A stretch of DNA of 64,000 bases from Semisulcospira habei (lineage: Eukaryota; Mollusca; Gastropoda; Semisulcospiridae): the NCBI GenBank assembly GCA_036245525.1, contig BTPG01000004.1, forward strand, positions 19,639,709-19,703,708. The letters are read 5' to 3'. This document shows positions 20,101 through 28,617 of this stretch, piece after piece (positions within the stretch are counted from its first letter, which is position 1; each line of letters opens with the position of its first letter). A model generated the notes under the pieces. The model was not told the DNA's origin. It saw nothing but the letters and a program-made list of their open reading frames with translations, and searched no databases. The translations under genes and the position numbers were made by a program.

Positions 20101-20450
20101 TTTGAAAATCCACTGGCCAGAGAAGATCAGCAACATCAGACTCTGGGAGAGAACAGAGCAGATAACAGCAGAGAATGAAATTGGGCGAAGAAGATGGGGA
20201 TGGATCGGTCACAGCCTGAGAAAGCCAGCTTCCAGTATCACTAGGCAGGCATTGTCATGGAACCCCCAGGGAAAGAGGAAAAGAGGTAGGCCGAGAAACT
20301 CCTGGCGTCGAGACCTCCAAGCAGACATCAAGAGACTGGGAACCAGCTGGAGTAGAATCGAAGGAGAAGCACAGGACAGGAGTTGCTGGAGGTCTCTCGT
20401 CGACGGCCTATACCCGGGTAGGGGTGACAGGCGTAAGTAAGTAAGTAAGT
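17147..20450 (+). mobile_element. RTE-like LINE, apparently full length
   Basis: The 13-bp target duplication AAAAGAAATGCGA flanks it (17134-17146, 20451-20463). It has a 5' leader of about 280 bp, one intact ORF and a GTAAGTAAGTAAGTAAG tail that begins at the stop codon. An intact ORF, tail and perfect duplication argue for recent and possibly current mobility. Confidence 0.92.
17426..20440 (+). CDS. LINE endonuclease-reverse transcriptase, 1004 codons
   Basis: A single protein carries an APE-type endonuclease and a reverse transcriptase for target-primed reverse transcription. Endonuclease motifs: TWNVKTM near residue 29, SEARW at 59, GDFNAK at 169-174, IDHI at 239 and SDHHLL at 265-270. 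RT motifs: LPKKGDLSKCSNYRGITLL (563-581), FVDYEKAFDSVD (642-653), GVRQGCLLSP (700-709) and catalytic FADD at 744-747. The C-terminal part has WGWIGHSLRK and GKRKRGRPRNSW, a basic region seen in RTE-like proteins. No stop or frameshift interrupts it. The start at 17426 is the first ATG in frame; MGTWNVK at residue 27 is an alternative. It reads through to the tail. The RTE-like label is from architecture, not phylogeny. Confidence 0.93.
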   Translation: MMSCGESRKSSEATGPSRLSLSRDTTMGTWNVKTMYQSGKAAQIAAEMQKYNLSLLGVSEARWTQSGQKRLLSGEMILYSGHEEENAPHTEGVAFILSPVAQRALMGWEPLGPRIITAAFRTKKKLKLNVIQCYAPTNDSDEEEKQEFYDRLQSAVDKCAERDITIVMGDFNAKIGEDNTGYEEVMGRQGLGSEMSENGERFVDFCALNRLVIGGSIFPHRRIHKATWVSPDHTTENQIDHICISKKFRRSLQDVRVRRGADVASDHHLLTLRMKLKLKKSRTETTRRQRYNVGLLRETGVREEFKLVLSNRFQALQELVNEEEAVTTEQQWKAVREALNSTCKDTVGFRKHHHKDWLSAQTLKKIEVRKQKKAAVNNSRTRAAKVRAQEEYSEANREVKRSIRADKRAYTDSLAAEAEKAAGSGNMKQLYDITRRLSGKYGHTERPVKDKEGKPIADRADQLDRWAEYFEELLNRPSPPDPPDIQPAETDLPISCDRPSQEEIRRAVAFLKNGKAAGPDGIPAEYLKADLETTVEMLYPLFGKIWEEEVMPADWKEGYLIKLPKKGDLSKCSNYRGITLLSVPGKVFNRIILERMKSSVDPQLRDQQAGFRKNRSCTDQIATLRIIVEQSLEWSSPLYVNFVDYEKAFDSVDRETLWKLLRHYGVPTKLVRMIKSSYDGMTCCVIHEGQFTRALQVRTGVRQGCLLSPFLFLLAIDWVMKMTTEHRRSGIQWTLWTQLDDLDFADDLALLSHTHQQMQDKTTRLADISSQVGLTIHKQKTKTMRLNTTREEPILLAGTPLEEVESFTYLGSIIDKKGGTDADVRARIGKARAAFLQLKKVWSSRELSQHTKVRIFNSNVKAVLLYGAEAWRLTKTTVNRVQTFMNSCLRRILKIHWPEKISNIRLWERTEQITAENEIGRRRWGWIGHSLRKPASSITRQALSWNPQGKRKRGRPRNSWRRDLQADIKRLGTSWSRIEGEAQDRSCWRSLVDGLYPGRGDRRK

Positions 20451-21020
20451 AAAAGAAATGCGAAACTAACGTGTTTCCGATGATTCCAAAAATGTCGCAA
20501 GTCGTTGCGTTCCCGCTGGGCCGCTTAACACTCCCAGGGTCAGCCTGCAAAATGAAAGGATTGCGCGTATGTCTGCTTGTTATTACCTCACCATGTAGGT
20601 TGCCACACTCAGACTTCGGTTGCCTTTTGACCCCACAATTTTTATCTCTGATTCCAGAGACTGACAGCCGTTATAATGGGGGCTTACCATGGCTGAAAAT
20701 ACTGAATCCCCAGATAACATTGCTATAAAACAGCTGCTATAGCCTCCGAAGCGTTGACCAAAGTCAGCTGACGACAGCAGCCTTTGCAAGAGGTAGTTAC
20801 TAAAGCCATGGCCGGAGAGATTTTTCATGGTCAAGTCGTTGTACTCAAAACAAAACAATAAAACCGTCAATTGAAAAGACTGGGAAATAAGCGAGAGCTG
20901 TTTGACCCAGACTGGCAAACAACTGCGCGGCTGGAAACTAAAGAAGCCTTCGTTTTCAAGACAAAGGCAGGCTTCCTGTGCCGCACCCACTGAAATGGGT
21001 TTGCTATTTCACGTTACTTC

Positions 21021-21111
21021 TTAGTAAGGAAATTGCCAGTGTGTGTGTGTGTGTAAGCCGGGGGGAGGTGGGGAGGCTGGAGGGGTTGCGTGCGTGCGTG
21101 TGTGTGTATTT

Positions 21112-21162
<51 letters not shown>

Positions 21163-21349
21163 TTGGTTGGTGTGTGTGTATGCGTGTGTGTGTGTGTGGG
21201 GGGGGGTAGGGAGGGGATGGGTGGAGGGGGTGCGTGTGCGTGTGATTGTGTGCGTGTCAATGTGTCTCTGTGTCGTGTATGTGTGTTTGTGTGTGTGCGT
21301 GTGTGTGTGTGTGTGTGTTTGGTCGGTGTGTCTATGTGTGGTGTGGTGT

Positions 21350-21405
<56 letters not shown>

Positions 21406-21545
21406 CGCGCGTGTTTGCGCGTGTATGTGTGGGTGTCAGTTGCTTGGTGTGAGTGTGCGTGCGTGTGCTTGTGCATGTGTGTGTATGTTTTGGGTGTACT
21501 GAGTTGGTTGGTTGGTTGGTGTGTGGGAGGGTGGGGTGGGGGCGG
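21021..21545. repeat. Compound TG/G-rich microsatellite and minisatellite
   Basis: Several TG arrays (about 21115-21160, 21350-21400) alternate with G-rich and TGCG blocks, including a CG run near 21400. About 500 bp total. Confidence 0.97.
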
Positions 21546-21762
21546 GTAGGTAGTTTTCTTCTTTTAAGATTATAGAATTTATATCACTGTGACGTCGGCA
21601 CACACAGAGACATAGAGCTAGTCGACTTTGTTAAATATTGATTTTGGTATAAATTCCCCCAGGTAAAGGAGATAAGCACAGTATGAATGCACCTGGGACA
21701 GATTTACTCCAACCTCCAAAGCTAATTAAACTGACATTATTTCGGATTGAAGTTTGATCTCA

Positions 21763-21846
21763 CGCTGTGTGCTGATCTGTGATTTTGGACCTTACTGCCG
21801 GAGGCCGTAACTGAGGTCCAAATCACAGACCGTGCCAGCACACTGT
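21763..21846. repeat. H5 palindrome
   Basis: CTGTGATTTTGGACCTTAC pairs with GTCCAAATCACAG; outer arms TGTGTGCTG and CAGCACACTG extend it to 84 bp. Related copies lie at 43979-44046 and 44204-44264. Confidence 0.8.
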
Positions 21847-22479
21847 GCCTGATTTACGACAAACGTGTTTCGTGGGCAATTGACTTTGTCATTGTCGTCA
21901 CGAAGAACTTCAGATGCCCCGTTAGCTTCGTTATGACTTGTTCACTGATCTATTTTGGGTGCCGGTGAATTCACACGGGATCAATTACACAGCGTGCATT
22001 CACTTTGATTAAATGTATTGCCCTAATGGCGCCCTCCTTAGTAAACCAGAATCAGGCCAAAGACAGTAGGCTGTGCCACTTTACAGTAAGGAAAGGCCGT
22101 AGGTAACACCTATTTATTGTAAGGACTAAAGGGACCCTTTCCCCGAGGACTGACGTCGCGGCGATCACTGCGGCATGCGTCAGTCCTCGTAGTAGCCGCA
22201 GTTGTAGGTAGGCCTACTCGGTCGAAGTGACCCACTCCATGAAGTAGAGGATTACTAGGTGGTGTTTATAAATAATGTTGCTAGTATATCTTACAATAGT
22301 TTTGTGGCTTTTATTATGAGGTTTGAATGTCGTAAAATGAAAGACCTTTCTGCTCTTTTTCAAGTTTGAACGCAGGAGAGCTCCTCGGTTTCGCAAGTGC
22401 TAAACCGCCGGTGTGCCTATTCACGTGAATTGTGACAAGCCGGATAGAAAATTTCCTAGTTGAGTCAAGACAACATCGA

Positions 22480-22809
22480 GAGTCCGAAATGGCTCAGGCG
22501 GTTAAACGTCGGAGCAGGAGAGTGCGGAAGGGAATCGCCGGGTCGTGGGTTCGAATTCCCTCCCGGCCCCGGTAGCTGGACTCACAATCCAGGGGGAAAA
22601 AAAACACGGATTTGTTCAATAGCATGTCCGTTGAAAGGTCCTGGTAAATCAAAGTGGCACAGTTGGAGTGCGCCTGAGTTGATCAGTGTTCAGGTCGTAC
22701 TCCACAGGCAATAGATTTCCCTGTAGTCCCCCATAACCCGCCCGTCAGGGCCGTCCATGATCACCTCGGTGCTGTGGACGTTAAACCCGAACTAACCAAC
22801 CAACCTCTG
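22480..22809 (+). repeat. tRNA-derived SINE with AACC tail
   Basis: An A box in TGGCTCAGGCGGTTAAACG and a B box GGGTTCGAATTCC mark a polymerase III promoter. The 3' end GGACGTTAAACCCG is followed by AACC repeats. A 13-bp duplication AAGACAACAT[C/T]GA at 22467-22479 and 22810-22822 flanks it. Confidence 0.9.
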
Positions 22810-22822
22810 AAGACAACATTGA

Positions 22823-23143
22823 TAACCCTTTGCATCGGCGAATTTTAGAGGGGCAAAAAACGTCATGAAGCAGATCGCTTTATTGATCCCCCCTTTTTGC
22901 CGGGGCAAGGTGAACTTCGCTACCCAGCTGCAAGAGACATAAATCATCATGAGCCCCCTCTCCCCCCCCCCCCCTACATTCGCGGGGGCTCATGAGAATT
23001 TATGTCTCTCATATAGTCCGACTTTTCTTACGCCTAATTCTGTCCCATTTACATCTGTGTTTTTCACGCGAATGTCGGTCAGTGTGCAATCGTCAGTAGC
23101 ACTGAGACGCGAAATTCGAGATCACTGGCAGCAAAGGGGTTAA
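22823..23143. repeat. H2 hairpin MITE
   Basis: Left end ATAACCCTTTGCATCGGCG, right end CTGGCAGCAAAGGGGTTAA. The core is AAGAGACATAAATCATCATGAG with a poly-C loop and CTCATGAGAATTTATGTCTCT. Its right TTAA is also the left TTAA of the next element. Confidence 0.8.
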
Positions 23144-23354
23144 CTCATTCAGCCCGGCGCACGTATTTCCCAAATTTGGGAGGCGGCCATCTAACGACTG
23201 TGCACCTGTTGCAGGAGATGGATCGACCATGATAATTCAAGGGCAGTGCCAGATTAGCTTGGCGCCGACAGGCACCAAGCTAATCTGGCACTACCCTTAA
23301 ATTATCATGGTCGACCCATCTCCTGCTGTAGTGCGTCAGGGCTGACTGGGTTAA
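23140..23354. repeat. H1 hairpin MITE, 215 bp, both TTAA intact
   Basis: TTAACTCATTCAGCCCGG at the left and GGGCTGACTGGGTTAA at the right. The core hairpin spans the TTCAAGGGCAGTGCCAG arm and CTGGCACTACCCTTAAATT arm, extended by GGAGATGGATCGACCATG and its complement. Confidence 0.9.
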
Positions 23355-23780
23355 TACCGTAGATTTTCGGTGGTTGTTTTCACGCTGAGTCGATTTTGTG
23401 CTAACTGTACTGAAGTTAACTCCTTCAGCTTCCCTAAAAATGACAGGTTTTTTTTTGTTTGTTTGTTTGTTTGTTTTTTTGTTGTTGTTGTTGGGTTTTT
23501 TTGTGTTTTTTTTAAGGTTCTCGCCGCCTAAGGTTAGGACATAAAACTGGAAAGTAACGGAACAGTTTTAAAATTTCTGATGGCGTTTTAATTTCACATG
23601 TTACTTGCGTGCTTGAGGGCACTCACGTTGTCGCGCTTGACATGAAAAATGGCGGCTTTTCCGGCATGCTGTAACATTGTCACATCCAGCGGCAAGTGCA
23701 AAACATGGGTCGACAACAGTGACTCTAACCCGGCTCCGTGATCGCTGAAGGACAGTGCCTGCTTAGCTTGGCGCTACACA

Positions 23781-23842
23781 CTGGTTGCCTCCCTCGATTC
23801 ACTGCCGCTGATCAGCGGCAGCGAATCGAGGGAGGCAACCAG
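23781..23842. repeat. 62-bp palindrome in an H1-like frame
   Basis: CTGGTTGCCTCCCTCGATTC pairs with GAATCGAGGGAGGCAACCAG around GCCGCTGATCAGCGGC. The flanks (TTAGCTTGGCGC, GAGCTATCACGGTCGATCC) are H1-type, but the core differs from every other copy, as if swapped. Confidence 0.82.
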
Positions 23843-23992
23843 TTTGCGCACAAGGCCGCCAAGCACACACACACTGACCTTGAGCTATCACGGTCGATCC
23901 GTTTCCTGTTGCTTGTAAACTCAGTATATTGGTTACAGAGGATTCTGAATGAAGCAGTTTGGCTGTAGGCTTGACTGAAAGGCTTCACACAT

Positions 23993-24197
23993 TTAACCGC
24001 ACGGCCGACTTTCCCAGATTTTGGAGGTGTCATCTGACGATTATGTACCAACTGCAGGAGATGGATCGACCATGATATTCAAGGGTTGTGCCAGATTGCG
24101 GCCAGATGGCGCAAAGCTAATTAGGCACTACCCTTGAATTATCATGATCCGGCCGATTTATTTTCTGCTGTAGGGCGTTGGGGCTGAATGGGTTTAA
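23993..24197. repeat. H1 MITE with disturbed core
   Basis: It is bounded by TTAA at 23993 and 24194. The left core reads GCCAGATTGCGGCCAGATGG instead of the usual arm, and the right flank has GATCCGGCCGATTT, so short GC-rich insertions break the hairpin. Confidence 0.75.
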
Positions 24198-24366
24198 TGT
24201 CGAGACTAAAAATATTTAGCTTGTGGAAGTGAAAGGGTTAAATGAGAAAATGTTCACGTCTTTCTGACTGCATGAGCAAAGTGTCTACATTTGTATAGAA
24301 TGGAAGCAGGCTAGTCAGTTTTCCTTTCATCACAAATGGCTTGATGTTTGTTATTCAGTCTTCAGA

Positions 24367-24561
24367 TTAACTCAGTCATATCATACTTAGGCTCAAAGCC
24401 GCTTCAAATTTGTACACTGCCATGCAAGCTACATTATGGTACTTATAAGATAAGACCAATGGCTTTAGTTCAAAGGCGGTGCCAGAATAACTTGGCGCCT
24501 AAGTAGAGGCGTCAACTTAGCTAATGAGCCCCCGCGACGGCGGGGGCTCATGAGGATCTAT
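24367..24561. repeat. Chimeric H1/H2 element
   Basis: It begins like the 4030 element (ATTAACTCAGTCATATCATAC) and includes an H1 left arm, but after AACTTAGCTA it continues as an H2 hairpin (GAGCCCCCGCGACGGCGGGGGCTC). The H1 right arm is missing. Confidence 0.72.
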
Positions 24562-24771
24562 GCCTCTTGCTGGTGTCACCTTGTATCCACGTTCCTTTGA
24601 AAACTTCCCGGGTATCTCTGATGCTGAATTTACAGTGATTTCAAAACCACAACTGAGCTGTGTCCTCTGGCAGTGTCTTTAACGATGCGTCCTGTCCGCT
24701 GTGACCGTACTAACCTGTTACATTGATTTCTGAGCATAACTGCATGCCTGTTTCACTCACGGACGGATTAA

Positions 24772-25010
24772 TTAACTTATTCAGCCCGGCGCACGTATTT
24801 CCCAAATTTGGAGGCGTCATCTAACGACTATGTGGCACCTGTTGCATGAGATGGATCGACCATGATAATCAGGGCAGTGCCCCGGCCAGATTAGCTTGGC
24901 GCCTCAGTGTCGGCGCGGCCAAGCGAGGCTAATCTGGCACTGCCCATGAATTATCATGGTCGCCGACCCATCTCCTGCTGTAGTGCCTGCGTCAGGGTTG
25001 AATGGCTTAA
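24772..25010. repeat. H1 MITE with several 3-4 bp insertions
   Basis: TTAA at 24772 and 25007 bound it. Compared with 23140-23354 the copy has extra short GC-rich blocks, for example at GTGCCCCGGCCAG, GTCGGCGCGGCC and GGTCGCCGACCC. It is otherwise the same subfamily. Confidence 0.82.
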
Positions 25011-25587
25011 GACGGCCTGACAGAGATATATAGCCCCACAAAGGCCGTTATATCAGATCGCCACTATACTTTCTGTTTTGCCGCTCGGGGACCTGGAGTT
25101 TACTTTCAATTGGAGCTATAAATAGCTTTACCTCGACTCTCAGTGCGGACGCTTGGCGGAGATGCCGAGCGGCATTGCGCTCAGCCTTGAGGATGGATGT
25201 CAAACCGCCTTTAGTTGTAAAACGGACACAAAGTGATGTAATCACGTTATGAACGAAATAGGCCTAACAACCGTGGCCACTCGTTAGAAGGCATTATAAC
25301 ACTTTGTATCAGGTGCTGATATCCGTCAAACAGTTTTATGCGATGCTGATAATGCTCCGGGAGAGCTTAGGACCTTTAAACCACACCGGGCTCTGACACT
25401 ACCAGGCCGGACAAAAATAAAGCTGGCCAACTGAGGGCGGAAGTAGGGTTATCATATTCAAGCGTGAGCTAATGACGTTGCATGTTGACATTGATGATCA
25501 TGAGAAAGCGACTGAGAACGGTAGACGTCAGATATTCTTATTGTCATCCTATACTGACTTCACCAAATCATATTTGATTGATACGTT

Positions 25588-25751
25588 GAAGGCAGTCTGT
25601 GTGGTACTTGATTTGTACTTTACAACTGAGCTAACTTGTATTTCACACATGCGCCGCGCGCGCACCGCGCGAGCCCTGTGTGAAATACGTAAGCTCCATA
25701 AATTAGCTGTTGTAACTTGAGTACAAATCAAGCACCACACAAACTGCCTTC
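25588..25751. repeat. 164-bp palindrome with GC-rich apex
   Basis: Left arm GAAGGCAGTCTGTGTGGTAC and TGTATTTCACACATGCGC; right arm GTGTGAAATACG through ACCACACAAACTGCCTTC. The apex is a CGCGCG run. No TTAA at the edges. It directly precedes a CA microsatellite. Confidence 0.82.
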
Positions 25752-25779
25752 ACGCACGCACGCACTGACGCACGCACGC

Positions 25780-25784
25780 ATTGT

Positions 25785-25869
<85 letters not shown>
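25780..25869. repeat. CA microsatellite
   Basis: Two CA arrays separated by a single CGG interruption, preceded by ACGC repeats. Confidence 0.98.
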
Positions 25870-25870
<1 letters not shown>

Positions 25871-26271
25871 CACAGACAGCGGAGAGTGACACGGATTATG
25901 ATCGGCGCTTGCGAAAGGGACATGACTTTTCCAATCGAAGCCTTTCACCTGGTACACAATGCGTAGTTTGCTTCCCTTGGATCCTAACGTAAAAATACCT
26001 CTTCCAGCGTTACAGAAAAGTCAAATTCAGCTGCAGCAAATACTGATTAAATAGTTATATGAAAAAAAACACAAAATTATTAACATTATATCAGAAGAAA
26101 CTAAATCGCTCTGAGGCTTCACAAATGTGTGGACACCGTTTTATACACTGATTCGTTAGAGGTGTTTGTTCAGTGTTTGATTTGTTTGTCAGTTTGTTTG
26201 ATAGCACATCTCAGTAAGTGGCACATCTAAGAAACATTATCTCAAGTTTGTCTTGCGCAGGAGTCTAACCC

Positions 26272-26436
26272 GTTCAGTGCCGATACAGCAATTTAAACAC
26301 CACCCAACTGCAAGAGGTATAGATCCTCTTGAGACCCCACAGTCAGTTACGAGGCTCCTGGGTTGCTGACACCACTTTAAATCCACTCATGTTCCTCTGA
26401 CATCTAGGATTTTTCGGTCTTGAATTAACGAGTCAG
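26272..26436. repeat. Degenerate H2 element
   Basis: AACCCGTTCAGTGCCGA start, then CAACTGCAAGAGGTATAGATCC; the right arm is largely lost. It abuts the next element at its TTAA. Confidence 0.5.
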
Positions 26437-26660
26437 TTAACCCTTATCATTCGTAATATACCAGTGTGTGACAAATAAGTTTGAATAAAATAGTTCAAGG
26501 GTAGTGCCAGAATAGCTTGGCGGGCAGGCGCCAAGCTATTCTGGCACCACCCTTAAACTAAAGCAGTTGGTCTATATCCTTATCTGTAAGTACTATAATG
26601 TAGCTTGCATATGGCAGTGTACGAATTTGAAGCTTTTAGCCTCAGTGTGATATGGGTTAA
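26437..26660. repeat. H1 hairpin MITE, 224 bp, same subfamily as 4030-4253
   Basis: TTAACCCTTATCATTCG to GATATGGGTTAA, reverse orientation to the copy in the gypsy element and equal in length. The arms TTCAAGGGTAGTGCCAGAAT and its partner surround CGGGCAGGCG. Confidence 0.9.
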
Positions 26661-26720
26661 CGAGCACTGTCTGCGTCAGCTGGCCCTGTGCGTGTAAAAC
26701 TGACTCAATTCCGTTCATAT

Positions 26721-26842
26721 CATCACAAGCGTCCCAGTAGCCCTCTTGTTGACAGAAATTTCTTAATAGGGACGGCACGCGCATCACAAGCGTCCCAGTA
26801 GCCCTCTTGTTGACAGAAATTTCTTAATAGGGACGGCACGCG
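26721..26842. repeat. Perfect 61-bp tandem duplication
   Basis: CATCACAAGCGTCCCAGTAG through GGGACGGCACGCG occurs twice back to back with no differences I can see. This is a recent duplication or an assembly artefact. Confidence 0.9.
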
Positions 26843-28170
26843 CCGCCTCCCATCTGGTTTCACTGAATGCCGGGCCGGAGAGGGGTGGGTTGGGGGTTGG
26901 TACGGGTCAACACTGACCTATACTGAAACACAACCAGAGCAGTGGCAAATGCACTGACCCAGATCTTTAGTTCACGGCTGCAAAGTCTGGTCACTACTGA
27001 CTCTGAGACATTCCTCTCCAAAAATTCCAAACTCAGCCTTTCCACGTCGGTAATGGGGTTCCATTGCTAACGACGCAGTCGGACATCTTTGTTTTTAACT
27101 CACGTCAAATGCTCGTTTTCTTTTTATAACGTTTCTTGTGGGTTTTTTATCTATCGCCTATTTCATTCAAAATGTGATTTTGCAAAATAAACAAAAAGTG
27201 ATAAAATTTCATTTAAAAATGGACAGCAATTAATGAAATAGTTTTTGTTTTGAGTGTATTTTGGGCTGATGCGGCTTAGTTTCCGAGGGCACTGACGTGG
27301 AAATTAGCAAAGTCGTTTCTGGTACACTCTAACTAGGGCATATGGGCCCCAGTGTTTCGTGAAAACGCTTGAAACAGACCAGGCTACGTCAAGTGTCACA
27401 CTAGAAAAACTTCCGATCGCGGCCTGGCCTGTACTTTCTTACTTTTTAGCCTTTTCAAGTCGGCAAAGCGATCGCTGTCGCCATTGCTAACGACGCTGTC
27501 CGACATTTTGTTTTTACTCTCCTCTCACGACTTTTTAAAAAATGTGATATTATGGCAATTGTTATTATACTGCAGTATTTTGTTTATGGTAAAATATTTT
27601 TAAAAAATGGTTCAATATAAACATTTTATTTAAAATGCTTAGAATGATCTACAGTTGATACAATACTTTGGCTTTGAGTGTATATGTATTTTAGTGTTGT
27701 TTGGCTGCCTCACGTGGTGCATGTGTAAGATTCCAGACCAGAACTGAACTGTGCAACTTAAGTATGAATGTAAGGGCTCATACACTTTTCAAAGTAGCCA
27801 GTCAGTTACAACTTTCGGCTTACACATGTGAGCAATCGAAAACCGACCGACACATTCCACACGGTTTCCTGAGCGGCTAGCTCGAACACTAACTAGCCAA
27901 ACTCTTTCTGGTACTCTATGACTAGAAAACAGAGGTAAATGAAACTTGCAGGGAGATATTAATCACTAAAGGTTTCGGAGCCTTTAAGAGACATGAAAGT
28001 ATATGCCCCCGGCAACATAGACACTGCCGCCGGTTTCATTATGGCACTGAGGTGGAAAGCGCTCTCTGGTAAGCTACAAGGGAACAGAACTAAATAAAAT
28101 GGGCAGGCAGAGTTAAATCACTGAAGATTTTGTACCTTACGAAGATACATTTAGGTATATGCCGCCGACA
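26843..28170. other. AT-rich intergenic stretch
   Basis: I recognise no gene. It carries two copies of a dispersed repeat with CCATTGCTAACGACGC (27061-27100 and 27451-27521) and long A/T-rich spacers. Confidence 0.5.
27451..27521 (+). repeat. Dispersed repeat, CCATTGCTAACGACG family
   Basis: CTTTTCAAGTCGGCAAAGCG, then CGATCGCTGTCG and CCATTGCTAACGACGCTGTC. It matches 32541-32610 in reverse over about 70 bp, and 27061-27100 over about 40 bp. Confidence 0.7.
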
Positions 28171-28490
28171 TGTTCCCTGCAGCTCTGTACATTTTTCCAT
28201 CCTGTCCCGCTTTGCCCGAAAGGAATAGATTCACATTAGCCTCTGATGTCCAAGGGGCTCGTGAGATCCAGCTCTTTATGACAAACGCCCTTCTCAATGC
28301 ACCAGTTGCAGGGAGGGCATGGGTGGCGGTTGTGAACAGACTCATATAACCCACCAACACACACGCTGCAGTTCTGTACAGTTTTTCATCCTGCCCACCC
28401 CCCACCCCCCTTTGCCTGAGAAGAAATAGATTCACATTAGCCCCTACCAGTCACAGGGGCTCGTGAGATCCTGTCCTGTATGCCAAACGT
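28171..28490. repeat. Imperfect tandem duplication of H2-related sequence
   Basis: The motif TGCAGCTCTGTACATTTTTC and AATAGATTCACATTAGCC with GGGGCTCGTGAGATCC occur at about 28180-28275 and again at 28368-28475. Confidence 0.65.
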
Positions 28491-28617
28491 AATCCACCCC
28501 AGATGTTCCTATGAATGTGGACGCGGTCAGTGTCCAGTAGTGATAGCCACACGGCCCCACATGTGGCCCTCATTGCTGGAAACCGATCCGCATCGGATGT
28601 TTATACTAACAGAGTGA

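Larger units (their letters stand above)
17121..20499. repeat. H3 MITE split by LINE insertion
   Basis: 17121-17146 is the H3 left end (TATACCGACGAGCAAAAG) and 20451-20499 continues after a target duplication with AACGTGTTTCCGATGATTCC and AAAAATGTCGCA. The right terminal part is missing. Confidence 0.85.
20500..22466. other. Intergenic stretch, no gene recognised
   Basis: Apart from the TG-rich block (21021-21545), an H5 palindrome (21763-21846) and a short GC-rich inverted repeat (CGAGGACTGACG at 22144-22155 against CGTCAGTCCTCG at 22178-22189), I see no coding signal. Open frames within the TG block translate to Cys/Val repeats only. Confidence 0.6.
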
